Assembly: GCA_018822845.1 (NCBI GenBank)
Contig: JAHJJD010000055.1
Location: 1 to 42,381, forward strand
Source of the DNA: Gammaproteobacteria bacterium
GTDB taxonomy: Bacteria > Pseudomonadota > Gammaproteobacteria > Thiotrichales > Thiotrichaceae
Direction of reading: 5' to 3'
Length of the DNA stretch: 42,381 nt
Shown: positions 1 through 6,841 of the stretch, piece by piece
Position numbering within the stretch: position 1 is the first letter of the stretch
How the letters are laid out: each line of letters begins with the position of its first letter
Notes under the pieces: generated by a model
The model's database searches: none
The model's input: the letters and a program-made list of their open reading frames with translations, nothing else
Told to the model about the DNA's origin: nothing
Position numbers and translations under genes: made by a program

Positions 1-111
1 CAGACAGGACGCAAGTACGCTGACAGTTTCAAGGCAAACATCCCCATCATCTTTGACTGCCATCTACCCAAATGGAACTACACCGCTGTTCCTTCCTCTG
101 CAATCGCTTAA
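1..111 (+). CDS. 3' end of an unidentified gene (partial)
   Basis: Frame 1 is open from the first base to a TAA at 109-111 and gives 36 residues ending in FDCHLPKWNYTAVPSSAIA. The start lies outside the window. The stop falls just before an abrupt change to recombinase-like sequence on the other strand. The ending loosely resembles transposase C-termini, but I cannot assign a family, so the function is unknown. Codon use looks normal, which is the main support for calling it coding. Confidence 0.35.
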   Translation, partial: QTGRKYADSFKANIPIIFDCHLPKWNYTAVPSSAIA

Positions 112-285
112 CCTAGGGAAGTTGTTTCGTGCACGTTCCTTGGCAAGTTTTGAAGCAAACGTATGCCGGAAGCGGTGCGCATTGATGTCAATGCCCGTTT
201 GCTCGCGGATCCTGCGGAACGCAGCAGAGGCATGCCCTGCTGTCATGGATCGGCCCTTATAGCGGGGATGATGGTGTGGCCCCAA
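64..285 (-). pseudogene. Truncated tyrosine recombinase / phage integrase fragment
   Basis: The minus strand encodes about 50 residues typical of the catalytic domain of tyrosine recombinases, including the HxxR box in INAHRFRHTFASKLAKE. The N-terminal domains and the first catalytic Arg are missing. After LAKERARN the similarity stops, so the downstream LGH box and the nucleophilic tyrosine are also absent. It is therefore an internal scrap, not a working enzyme. The breaks near 115 and 285 coincide with the ends of the flanking gene fragments, as expected for a recombination scar left by a mobile element. The family call rests on the HxxR motif and its surroundings. Confidence 0.6.
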
Positions 286-475
286 ACAACCTCGGGAGCC
301 GATACGAACTTGGTCAGGGCGTAGAGCAAAACTATGCTGAAGCCATCAAGTGGTACCAGAAGGCAATTACGCAAGGTGATAAGTCTGCCCAGGTTGGCCT
401 TGATACCCGCCTCACCCAGCTCAACCCAGTCTTGTTATCGTTGCCAACCGCATCCGGCAAGGAAAGGGATTTGTT
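285..475 (+). pseudogene. Sel1-repeat protein fragment
   Basis: The plus strand encodes one Sel1-like (TPR-type) repeat, NNLGSRYELGQGVEQNYAEA followed by IKWYQKAITQGDKSAQ, matching the family pattern of a G-x-G turn and a WYxKA helix. There is no plausible start or signal sequence, and the frame runs on without a stop through a 12-G tract (476-487) into the end of norD. It is best read as the broken 3' part of a Sel1 gene joined to unrelated DNA. Sel1 repeats mediate protein contacts; no function can be claimed for this remnant. Confidence 0.5.
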
Positions 476-487
476 GGGGGGGGGGGG
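476..487. repeat. Homopolymer tract of 12 G
   Basis: Twelve consecutive G residues lie between the Sel1 remnant and the end of norD. Such tracts are prone to slippage and to sequencing error, so any reading frame across it is unreliable. Confidence 0.9.
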
Positions 488-522
488 CAGAATACGTGGT
501 TTCGTCGAGAAAGCACGGCAAC

Positions 523-2232
523 TTAACGCCCGGTCAATAGCGCATACAACTGCGGCAGTTTCTGCGGCAATTCTTCCGCCTTGCGCACCAGCGCCCAGCC
601 CTGATGGCCGAACAGGCGCGGCAAATAGTCTTCAGCCTTGTCATCGATGGTGACGCAGAACGGTTTCAGCCCCTGCTGGCGGGCTTCCTGCAAGGCCATG
701 CGGGTGTCTTCCAGCCCGTAACGGCCTTCGTAAATATCGAGGTCGTTGGGTTTGCCGTCCGTCAATAACAACAGCAGTTTTTGCTGCGAAGCTTCCTTCG
801 CCAGTAGCTGGCTGGCATAACGGATGGCAGCCCCCATGCGAGTGTAATACCCCGGTTTGGTCGCCACGATGCGCCCGCGCGCCCGGTTATCGAAACGTTC
901 CGCAAAGCTTTTCAACTGGTAGAAACGCACCTGCTGGCGGTTGAGGGAGGAAAATCCGTACAGGGCGAAACGGTCGCGGGTCGCACCCAGTGCTTCCGCA
1001 AACAGCAGCAACGAATCCTGCACAATGTCCACCACCCGTGCCTCATTGCTCACCCAACTATCGGTGGACATGGAAAAATCCGCCAGCAACAGGCAGGACA
1101 GGTCGCGCCCTCGTTCGCGGTATTCGCGGTAGACGGCGGGAATATCCGCCCGCCCGCGCCGCCGGTCAGCCAGATGCAGAATGTAGCTGTCGGTGTCGAG
1201 TTCGGAGCCTTCCTGCTGGTGGCTGAGCCATTCGCGGCGCGGCTGTAATGCCTCGAAACGGCGGCGCAGCTTGCGGGCAGCAGGCTGCAAGCGGGTGGGC
1301 AGCGCCAGTTCTTCCGCCCCGCGCGGCAGCATTACCTGCAAGCGGCAATGATCCGGCAGCAGGTGCTGCTTGCGGAAATCCCACTCGGGCAGCGGAATGC
1401 CTTCACCCTGCGGAATGTCGTCGTATTCGGCGGCGGGCAAATCCAGATCCAGTTTGATCTTGTGGGAGCTGGCCTTGCGGTCGCGGGCGACGGTGATCAC
1501 GTCCATATCGTCGGCGGAACGGGCGGCATCATTGTCCGGCTCATCGTCGCTGGTGCGGTCAACGGGGATGTATTCCGTCCACGAAAACAGGCTTTCCAGC
1601 CGGAACATCATCAGGCCACTTTTGCCATCGGGCATGTCGGTGCGCTCGGCGCGGTGGCGCTTTTTACTGGCGGCGGAGGGCTGGCTGTCGGGGGATTCAT
1701 CGGGTGGGGCGGGTTCCGCAAACGGAGCCGCAACCGGTTCCTGCCTGCCTTCGGGTGGTGGCGTGAGCTGCAAGGGCAGGGGTTCATCGTCAGGGTATAG
1801 CGCTTGCCAGTTGTCCAGCAGGCGTTGGTAGCGGGGTTGCAGGTGGGGGTAGCGTTGCAGGATGATTTGGATAGGATGGGTTGTGTCGGGAGGGGTGCTC
1901 CCCAACGCCGCCAGCCACAAATACAAATCCCGGTTGAGTTCGCGCTGCGGGAAAACGGCAATGCTGTCCGGCAGGTTCAAAGCTTCTGCGTCACGCCACA
2001 CCGGGCTGGTTTTCAGGCCGGTTCCGGCGAGGCGCTGTAACAGGTTACGGCGAGCATGGCTGCTGACTTCGGCGCTGCGGCGGATTTCCAGGCTGGCGTC
2101 TCCGCCCAGCGCGCGCAACAGGATGCCCAGCTTCTTGCGCATCCCGTCCAGATGCACGCGCGCCTGCGGGTATTCGCGGCTGGCGCTGCGAGTAACCAGT
2201 TTGTGCCAGACTTTACCGACAAATTCTTCCAT
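523..2232 (-). CDS. norD: NorD, VWA-domain accessory protein for nitric oxide reductase
   Basis: The product (569 residues) is soluble. It has a long helical N-terminal part, an acidic Pro/Ser-rich middle, and a C-terminal von Willebrand A domain. The MIDAS motif is visible as DFSMSTDS, with the later T (YYTRMG) and D (LTDGKPND) also present. NorD works with the AAA+ protein NorQ in maturation of the c-type NO reductase NorCB. The ATG at 2232 is preferred over an in-frame GTG at 2238 because AGGTG lies five bases upstream of it. norQ is on the same strand but separated by the opposing dnr gene. The family call is firm, although norCB itself is not in view. Confidence 0.9.
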   Translation of the reverse strand: MEEFVGKVWHKLVTRSASREYPQARVHLDGMRKKLGILLRALGGDASLEIRRSAEVSSHARRNLLQRLAGTGLKTSPVWRDAEALNLPDSIAVFPQRELNRDLYLWLAALGSTPPDTTHPIQIILQRYPHLQPRYQRLLDNWQALYPDDEPLPLQLTPPPEGRQEPVAAPFAEPAPPDESPDSQPSAASKKRHRAERTDMPDGKSGLMMFRLESLFSWTEYIPVDRTSDDEPDNDAARSADDMDVITVARDRKASSHKIKLDLDLPAAEYDDIPQGEGIPLPEWDFRKQHLLPDHCRLQVMLPRGAEELALPTRLQPAARKLRRRFEALQPRREWLSHQQEGSELDTDSYILHLADRRRGRADIPAVYREYRERGRDLSCLLLADFSMSTDSWVSNEARVVDIVQDSLLLFAEALGATRDRFALYGFSSLNRQQVRFYQLKSFAERFDNRARGRIVATKPGYYTRMGAAIRYASQLLAKEASQQKLLLLLTDGKPNDLDIYEGRYGLEDTRMALQEARQQGLKPFCVTIDDKAEDYLPRLFGHQGWALVRKAEELPQKLPQLYALLTGR

Positions 2233-2249
2233 CCGCACACCTGTTCAGA

Positions 2250-2267
2250 TTGTCGTTTACGCGACAA
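2250..2267. promoter_or_regulatory. 18-bp inverted repeat between norD and dnr (candidate operator)
   Basis: TTGTCG-TTTACG-CGACAA is a perfect 6+6 inverted repeat about 20 bases upstream of the norD start and 65-80 bases upstream of dnr, in the only gap between these divergent genes. Its spacing does not fit the FNR/Dnr box (5+4+5) used elsewhere in the window, so a different regulator, or a Dnr variant site, is possible. Confidence 0.45.
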
Positions 2268-2332
2268 TTGTTGTGGAATAAACTCAGGAATCTTGCGATG
2301 ACGCACCACAAAAGAGCATGACATCAGCCGCT

Positions 2333-3025
2333 ATGAAACTGGATAACAAGACCCTGACCCTGTTACACCGTTCGCCATTGTTCCGCGCCATTGCGCCTTC
2401 CCAGTTCAATGAGCTGATCGACAGTTCCAAACCGCATTTTCTGGATGAGGGCGAATTCCTGTTCCGGCAAAGCGATCCGCTGGAAGAAGTGTATTTTTGC
2501 GTCGAAGGCAGCATCAAGCTGTTCCGTCTGACGCCCAATGGCGACGAAAAAATCATCGACATCATTCCCCCAGGTAACAGTTTTGCCGAAGCCGTCATGT
2601 TCATGGGTGGGCAGCGTTACCCGGTGTATGCTGTCGCCTTGCGCCCCACCTTTGTGGTGGGTATCAATGCAGCCCAGTATCTGGACATGTTGCGCTCCTC
2701 TTCTGAGCTGTGCATCAACATGATGGGGCTGATGAGCCGCCGGATGCACTGGCTGCTTAACGAAGTTGACCGCCTGACCCTGCACAACGCCACCTTCCGG
2801 CTGGCTTCCTATCTGCTGGAAATGCGCGACTGCAACAAAGATGAGCATCGCGTCTGCCTGAATGCACCCAAGCATGTCATCGCTTCGCGCCTGTCGATCA
2901 AGCCGGAAACCTTTTCCCGCATCCTCAAGCGCCTGAGCGACCAGAAACTGATTTCCGTCCACGACCAGTATATCGAGTTGCTGGACGAGGCCGGGCTGGA
3001 AACCATTGTCCGCACCGAGATTTAA
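2333..3025 (+). CDS. dnr: Crp/Fnr-family regulator, Dnr-like
   Basis: The protein (230 residues) has an N-terminal cyclic-nucleotide-binding-type beta barrel (about residues 15-125), a long dimerisation helix, and a C-terminal winged helix whose recognition helix reads RLSIKPETFSRILKRLS. It lacks the N-terminal cysteine cluster of Fnr/Anr, so it should not carry an Fe-S cluster. In denitrifiers this subgroup (Dnr/Nnr) senses NO, probably through heme, and activates nir, nor and nos genes. That matches the ten FNR-type boxes in the window. The start could also be the ATG at 2318; neither has a clear ribosome binding site. The gene converges on norQ with a four-base overlap. Confidence 0.85.
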   Translation: MKLDNKTLTLLHRSPLFRAIAPSQFNELIDSSKPHFLDEGEFLFRQSDPLEEVYFCVEGSIKLFRLTPNGDEKIIDIIPPGNSFAEAVMFMGGQRYPVYAVALRPTFVVGINAAQYLDMLRSSSELCINMMGLMSRRMHWLLNEVDRLTLHNATFRLASYLLEMRDCNKDEHRVCLNAPKHVIASRLSIKPETFSRILKRLSDQKLISVHDQYIELLDEAGLETIVRTEI

Positions 3026-3807
3026 TGCCCGAAGAATGTTCCCGCCACCTCCATCAAGGCATCCACCGTCTCCGGGTCGTCCGTTAGCGGCTCAGCCAGG
3101 GCGGCACGGCAGGCTGCCAGCGGGTTGAAACCGTCCTGGATCAGGGTGGCGGTGTAAACCAACAGGCGGGTGGAGGCGGATTCTTCCAGATCGTGTTCCT
3201 TCAGGGCGCGCAGGGCTGTCGCCAGTTTCACCAGCTGGCTCGCCAAGGCAGTATCAACGCCGGTTTCCTGCGCCAGGATGCGGGTTTCCAGTTCCGGTTC
3301 GGGGTAGTCGAAGCGCATGGCGACGAAGCGCTGGCGGGTCGACGGTTTCATGCCCTTGAGGATGTTCTGGTAGCCGGGGTTGTAGGAAACCACCAGCATG
3401 AATTCGGACGGAGCGTGCAGGATTTCGCCAGTGCGCTCAATCGGCAGGATGCGGCGGTTATCGGACAGCGGGTGCAGGATCACGGTGGTGTCCTTGCGCG
3501 CTTCCACCACTTCGTCCAGATAGCAGATTGCGCCTTCGCGCACGGCACGGGTTAGCGGGCCATCATTCCAGTAGGTTTCGCCATCGCCGATCAGGTGCCG
3601 CCCGACCAGATCGGCAGCACTCAGGTCATCATGACAGGCGACTGTGTAAAGCGGTCTCCCCAGCTTGGCCGCCATGTGTTCGACGAAGCGGGTCTTGCCG
3701 CAACCGGTTGGCCCTTTCAGCAACACCGGCAACTGACGGCGGAAGGCGTGCTCAAACAGGATGGTTTCCTGCCCCTGCGCCTGGTAGTGGGGAATGCCTG
3801 CGCTCAA
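3022..3807 (-). CDS. norQ: NorQ, MoxR-type AAA+ ATPase for NO reductase maturation
   Basis: The product (261 residues) is an AAA+ ATPase of the CbbQ/NirQ/NorQ group. It has Walker A GPTGCGKT (residues 32-39), Walker B ICYLDEV, and a C-terminal lid. With NorD it forms a chaperone pair thought to insert the non-heme iron of NorB. The start is a TTG at 3807, which overlaps the hemerythrin stop codon (TTGA) and follows GAGGTGGAG, so translation is probably coupled. Gene order hemerythrin-norQ and the norD gene beyond dnr support the NorQ name over CbbQ. Confidence 0.9.
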   Translation of the reverse strand: MSAGIPHYQAQGQETILFEHAFRRQLPVLLKGPTGCGKTRFVEHMAAKLGRPLYTVACHDDLSAADLVGRHLIGDGETYWNDGPLTRAVREGAICYLDEVVEARKDTTVILHPLSDNRRILPIERTGEILHAPSEFMLVVSYNPGYQNILKGMKPSTRQRFVAMRFDYPEPELETRILAQETGVDTALASQLVKLATALRALKEHDLEESASTRLLVYTATLIQDGFNPLAACRAALAEPLTDDPETVDALMEVAGTFFGH

Positions 3808-4238
3808 AGCTCCACCTCAATCTTGAACTGGCTGAGGAATTGCGCCGTAACGAAATCCATGCTGCTGATGTGCTGTTGCAGCCACTCACGCCAGTGCTGG
3901 ATGTAGGCAGGCAGCAGAGTGTAATCGCGTTCGCGCAGCCATTGCTGTTGCACACCCAACAACTCCAGCAGCGCCCGCTCGTGTTCCCCCTGGTGGCAGG
4001 GGGTGGCAAAAAAGTTGTATTCCGTCATCAGGCGTTCTTCGCGGGCAAAGTGCGCCCTGGTGTGCTCCACCCATGCTGCCAGCAACTTGTCGATGGCGTC
4101 AGGGGCGGCGTGATTTTCTACCTGGGTGAGCAAATCCGTCACCAACGCTACTTCTGCCTGATGCACAGTATTCATGAAGGGCATTGCCACTTCAGGCAAG
4201 GCCAGATAATCAGCGAAAGTTTCTTTAAGGACTGTCAT
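3804..4238 (-). CDS. Hemerythrin-domain protein in the nor cluster
   Basis: This 144-residue soluble protein carries the hemerythrin pattern on a four-helix bundle: an N-terminal His (TVHQAE), an H-x3-H-x3-E-like stretch (EHTRAHFAREE), HQGEH, and a final HWREWLQQHISSMD. These residues normally hold a di-iron centre that binds O2, and some hemerythrins also react with NO. It is one base after norF and overlaps norQ by four bases, so it is part of the nor transcription unit. A role in supplying iron to NorB or in handling NO is inference from position. A second, membrane-bound hemerythrin lies at 17096-17665. Confidence 0.85.
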   Translation of the reverse strand: MTVLKETFADYLALPEVAMPFMNTVHQAEVALVTDLLTQVENHAAPDAIDKLLAAWVEHTRAHFAREERLMTEYNFFATPCHQGEHERALLELLGVQQQWLRERDYTLLPAYIQHWREWLQQHISSMDFVTAQFLSQFKIEVEL

Positions 4239-4239
4239 G

Positions 4240-4488
4240 TTACATCCCTACCCAATAAGCCAGAAAAATCAGGCACGATACCAGTATCAGCCAGCCATGC
4301 ACCAGCACCCGCCACAAAAATGCCACGTCACGCAGCACCATGAAATCGGCAATCACAAAATGTCCCTTGATAAAAATCGAAGCCAGCAGCGCGGCTACCA
4401 ACCCTTCACCGCTGAAACCTGCCTTGCCCGCCCACCAGGTCAACAGGGTGAGCATAACGAGCAGCAGCCAGACCAGATACACCCTCAT
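4240..4488 (-). CDS. norF: NorF, small membrane subunit accessory to NO reductase
   Basis: The product (82 residues) is almost entirely membrane-embedded, with three predicted hydrophobic helices and the sequence IKGHFVIADFMVLRD, typical of the NorF / cytochrome-oxidase-subunit-IV-like family. It supports NO reductase activity together with NorE. The start at 4488 (MRVYLVW) is chosen because the upstream norE stop is at 4494-4496, and a longer start would overlap it heavily. It sits directly between norE and the hemerythrin gene. Confidence 0.8.
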   Translation of the reverse strand: MRVYLVWLLLVMLTLLTWWAGKAGFSGEGLVAALLASIFIKGHFVIADFMVLRDVAFLWRVLVHGWLILVSCLIFLAYWVGM

Positions 4489-4493
4489 CGTTG

Positions 4494-5093
4494 TCACCGT
4501 ATCACGTAGACCAGCGGAAACAGTACGATCCACACCAGGTCAACCATGTGCCAGTAGGATGCGCCGGTTTCCACGCCAGTGTAATTGATCATGCAATAAG
4601 CCCCCTGTTGGGCTTTCCACGCCACTGCCGCCAGTATCACCATGCCGAGGATGACATGCATGAAATGGAAAAATGTCAGCGACAGGTAAAACATGTAGAA
4701 GCTATTGGTGCTGAGGCTGATGCCCTGCCCGAACTTGTCGGCAAACTCGATGATTTTCAGGGTCAGGAACAGTGACCCCATCCCTAACGCCGCCAGTAGC
4801 CAGTTGCGGCACAGCATGACCTTGCCGTCGCGGATGGCGCGCACCGCCAGCACCACGAACAGGCTGCCGGTAATCAGGATGACGGTGTTGGCCGCGCCAA
4901 TGTCGCGGTTGAGGGTTTGCTGGTATTCGTTGAACAGCTCGACGTTATAGCTGCGGGCAAACGCATAGGAGGCAAAGAAAATGGCGAACACCAGCAGTTC
5001 CGCCAGGATAAAGATCCACATCGCCAAGTCCCCCGGCAAGGGATCATGGCGACGGGATTCGGAGGTAAGCGGTGTAAGGCTTGCAGCTTTCAT
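4494..5093 (-). CDS. norE: NorE, cytochrome oxidase subunit III-like NO reductase accessory protein
   Basis: The product (199 residues) has five hydrophobic helices and the subunit III-like signature GDLAMWIFILAELLVF near the N-terminus and FHFMHVILGM in the middle. NorE is an accessory membrane protein of NO reductase clusters and probably influences activity, not catalysis. The start is uncertain: the ATG at 5093 has no clear ribosome binding site. An excellent AAGGAGG-CC-ATG lies at 5130-5119 but in another frame, and removing one base of the five-C run before the 5093 ATG would join the two frames. The FNR-type box at 5129-5142 overlaps that better ribosome binding site. Confidence 0.85.
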   Translation of the reverse strand: MKAASLTPLTSESRRHDPLPGDLAMWIFILAELLVFAIFFASYAFARSYNVELFNEYQQTLNRDIGAANTVILITGSLFVVLAVRAIRDGKVMLCRNWLLAALGMGSLFLTLKIIEFADKFGQGISLSTNSFYMFYLSLTFFHFMHVILGMVILAAVAWKAQQGAYCMINYTGVETGASYWHMVDLVWIVLFPLVYVIR

Positions 5094-5128
5094 GGGGGTA
5101 GGCTACGTGAACTGCGGTCATGGCCTCC

Positions 5129-5142
5129 TTGATGCAGGTCAA
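5129..5142 (-). promoter_or_regulatory. FNR/Dnr-type box upstream of norE
   Basis: On the minus strand this reads TTGAC-CTGC-ATCAA, a full match to the FNR/Dnr palindrome. Its centre is only 42 bases from the annotated norE ATG. A class II promoter would then start almost at that ATG, so either the true start is further downstream or the box acts otherwise. Confidence 0.7.
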
Positions 5143-5188
5143 GCATGTATGATGGTGTCTTCGTCGATGCCGCAAATTTTGGATGCTG

Positions 5189-5278
5189 TCACCGGGTGGT
5201 GTTGCCATCGTAGTTTTTGGTGCCGATCAGACCACGGGTGAACTTGCCCAGTGCCGTATCCCAGTGGCTGCGCATCAT
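5189..5278 (-). CDS. Possible 29-codon small ORF coupled to the V4R gene
   Basis: An ATGATG overlaps the V4R stop codon and opens a 29-residue frame, MMRSHWDTALGKFTRGLIG continuing to NYDGNTTR, ending at 5189-5191. The overlap is of the type used for translational coupling, and the peptide could form an amphipathic helix. There is no homology I recognise. Alternatively it is the displaced C-terminus of the V4R protein after a frameshift. Confidence 0.35.
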   Translation of the reverse strand: MMRSHWDTALGKFTRGLIGTKNYDGNTTR

Positions 5279-5748
5279 CGGCATGAGGCCGCGCCCGAAT
5301 GAATTTCCAGGTCGAAACCACAGGCTTCATGCCCAAGGCCACCGATGCAGGTGATTTCCCTGGCCTGCACCCTCTTGCCGAGAATATTTTCCACCACCCC
5401 GGCAATCAGCCCGCCCTCGAAATGGCACAGGGTACGCCCCACTGGCGACAGGCCAGAGCAGGTCACGCATTCGCATACGTCGACATGGATACGGTGGTTG
5501 GTCATGACGGGGACGCTGACCTTGCCGATCTTCATTTGCTCACATAACGCCAGAAAATCATCAAGCTGTTTGATCTGCAAGCCTTTGCCCAGCTTCTTGC
5601 CCGCATAGTAGCTGACGGCGGAAGCGCCCGTGCCGAGGATGTCCTCCATTGCTACTAACCGCAGCAGGCGATACAGGCCAACGCCGACAAATTCGCCTTC
5701 TTCCGGGCGGTGGATTTGCAGTACGTTGGCAATTTCGATCGGCTTCAT
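5275..5748 (-). CDS. V4R-domain (4-vinyl reductase-like) protein
   Basis: The 157-residue product matches the small-molecule-binding V4R domain. It has GASAVSYYAGKKLGKGL in the first half, a Cys-rich stretch (CECVTCSG), CHFEGGLIAGVVENILGKRV, and the closing CIGGLGHEACGFDLE. It has no signal peptide or membrane segment. V4R domains bind small ligands or metal in sensors such as the XylR N-terminus and occur in bacteriochlorophyll-type reductases; there is no chlorophyll pathway here. It begins with GGAG eight bases before the ATG and has an FNR-type box about 120 bases upstream, between it and nirE. The function is unknown; a sensor or assembly factor for nor/nir is inference from position. 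Confidence 0.75.
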   Translation of the reverse strand: MKPIEIANVLQIHRPEEGEFVGVGLYRLLRLVAMEDILGTGASAVSYYAGKKLGKGLQIKQLDDFLALCEQMKIGKVSVPVMTNHRIHVDVCECVTCSGLSPVGRTLCHFEGGLIAGVVENILGKRVQAREITCIGGLGHEACGFDLEIHSGAASCR

Positions 5749-5861
5749 GCGCTTTCTCCATTATGGTGGGGGCAACGGACGTGCCCTGTTTATTGTTTTT
5801 GATCAGTTGATCATCAAGGTAGTCCATCCGGCAATTTACTGCCGCCTTGCCAGCCTGTTCG

Positions 5862-5875
5862 TTGACCTACATCAA
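5862..5875 (-). promoter_or_regulatory. FNR/Dnr-type box, probably for the V4R gene
   Basis: TTGAC-CTAC-ATCAA in the divergent region between the V4R gene and nirE. As a class II site for the minus strand it would place transcription start near 5827, giving a leader of about 80 bases. Confidence 0.75.
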
Positions 5876-5900
5876 GTAGGGGTATGCGCGGCAGGCGTCC

Positions 5901-5914
5901 TTAACCTAAGTCAA
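5901..5914 (+). promoter_or_regulatory. FNR/Dnr-type box, probably for nirE
   Basis: TTAAC-CTAA-GTCAA has one mismatch in the left half. As a class II site it would place the nirE transcription start near 5949, about 64 bases before the ATG at 6013. Confidence 0.65.
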
Positions 5915-6012
5915 GGCAAAGGGCGTTCCATCCTTGTTTTACTGCCAGCATGGCATTCCCGCCCAAAAGGCAGGGTATGTGTTTTAGATACCCATAAACA
6001 GTGAGAGACTTT

Positions 6013-6825
6013 ATGACTGCATGTGTCTATCTCGTCGGCGCAGGGCCTGGCGACCCTGAACTGTTGACCATCAGGGCGTTACGGCTGATCCAGCAAGCCG
6101 ATGCGGTTGTTTATGACCGGTTGGTTTCAGATGAAATCCTTGCCTTGATCCCCAAGGGGGTGGCCAGGGTTTACGTCGGCAAGGAAGCCGGGATGCATTC
6201 CCTGCCACAGGATCAGACCAACCAGCTTCTCGTCAATCTGGCAAGAAAGGGGCATCGGGTGGTGCGCCTGAAAGGTGGCGACCCTTTCTTGTATGGGCGC
6301 GGCGGGGAGGAAGCGCTGTTCCTCGCCCGGCACGGCATACGCTTTGAAATCGTCCCCGGCATCACCTCAGCCTCGGCCTGCGCCACCTATGCCGGGATTC
6401 CGCTGATCCACCGGGGGGTAGCCAACCGGGTGCAGTTCATCACAGGGCATTGCCAGGCAGACCAGCCGCTGGAACTGGACTGGCAGGGGCTGGCTGACCC
6501 CAACCTGACCATTGCGGTCTACATGGGGCTGGCGAACCTGCCGCAGATTGTCGCCGGACTGATCGCAGCAGGCCGCCATGCCGATACGCCCATCGCCATC
6601 ATTGAAAACGGCACAACCAGCAGGCAGCGGCAGCTTGTCACCACCCTTGCACAGGCCACCCAGGCTGCCGTACAGGGAGGCTTTCAATCCCCGGTCATGA
6701 TCGTGATTGGTGAGGTTGCCACCCTGGCCAACGAACTGCATTGGTTCAATACGGAAACAACACAGCAACAGCAAACTGCAACAGAAACCCTGCCCCTAGC
6801 CAAAGCGGCAGGAAGCGGACATTAA
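6013..6825 (+). CDS. nirE: NirE, uroporphyrinogen-III C-methyltransferase for heme d1 synthesis
   Basis: The product (270 residues) is a SAM-dependent uroporphyrinogen-III C-methyltransferase that makes precorrin-2. Family motifs are YLVGAGPGDPELLT (glycine-rich SAM site), VVYDRLVS, VVRLKGGDPFLYGRGGEE and the PGITSA region. Siroheme (CysG/CobA) enzymes share the reaction, but the neighbours nirN and nirJ-H-G-DL-F-C identify it as the heme d1 enzyme. The ATG at 6013 is preferred to a GTG at 6001 because GAGAG lies six bases before it. It is first in a plus-strand unit with the nuclease-like gene, the triheme cytochrome gene and nirN. The last 25 residues are Gln/Thr-rich and look unstructured. 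Confidence 0.9.
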   Translation: MTACVYLVGAGPGDPELLTIRALRLIQQADAVVYDRLVSDEILALIPKGVARVYVGKEAGMHSLPQDQTNQLLVNLARKGHRVVRLKGGDPFLYGRGGEEALFLARHGIRFEIVPGITSASACATYAGIPLIHRGVANRVQFITGHCQADQPLELDWQGLADPNLTIAVYMGLANLPQIVAGLIAAGRHADTPIAIIENGTTSRQRQLVTTLAQATQAAVQGGFQSPVMIVIGEVATLANELHWFNTETTQQQQTATETLPLAKAAGSGH

Positions 6826-6841
6826 TTTCCAGGTCGGAACC

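Noticed and set aside
2250-2267. The 18-bp palindrome as an FNR/Dnr or NorR site
   Set aside because: Spacer length is wrong for FNR/Dnr, and only part of it fits the NorR GT-N7-AC pattern, so it is left unassigned.
5799-5817. TTGATCAGTTGATCATCAA as another FNR box
   Set aside because: The half sites do not have the four-base spacer needed; overlapping TGATCA palindromes explain it.
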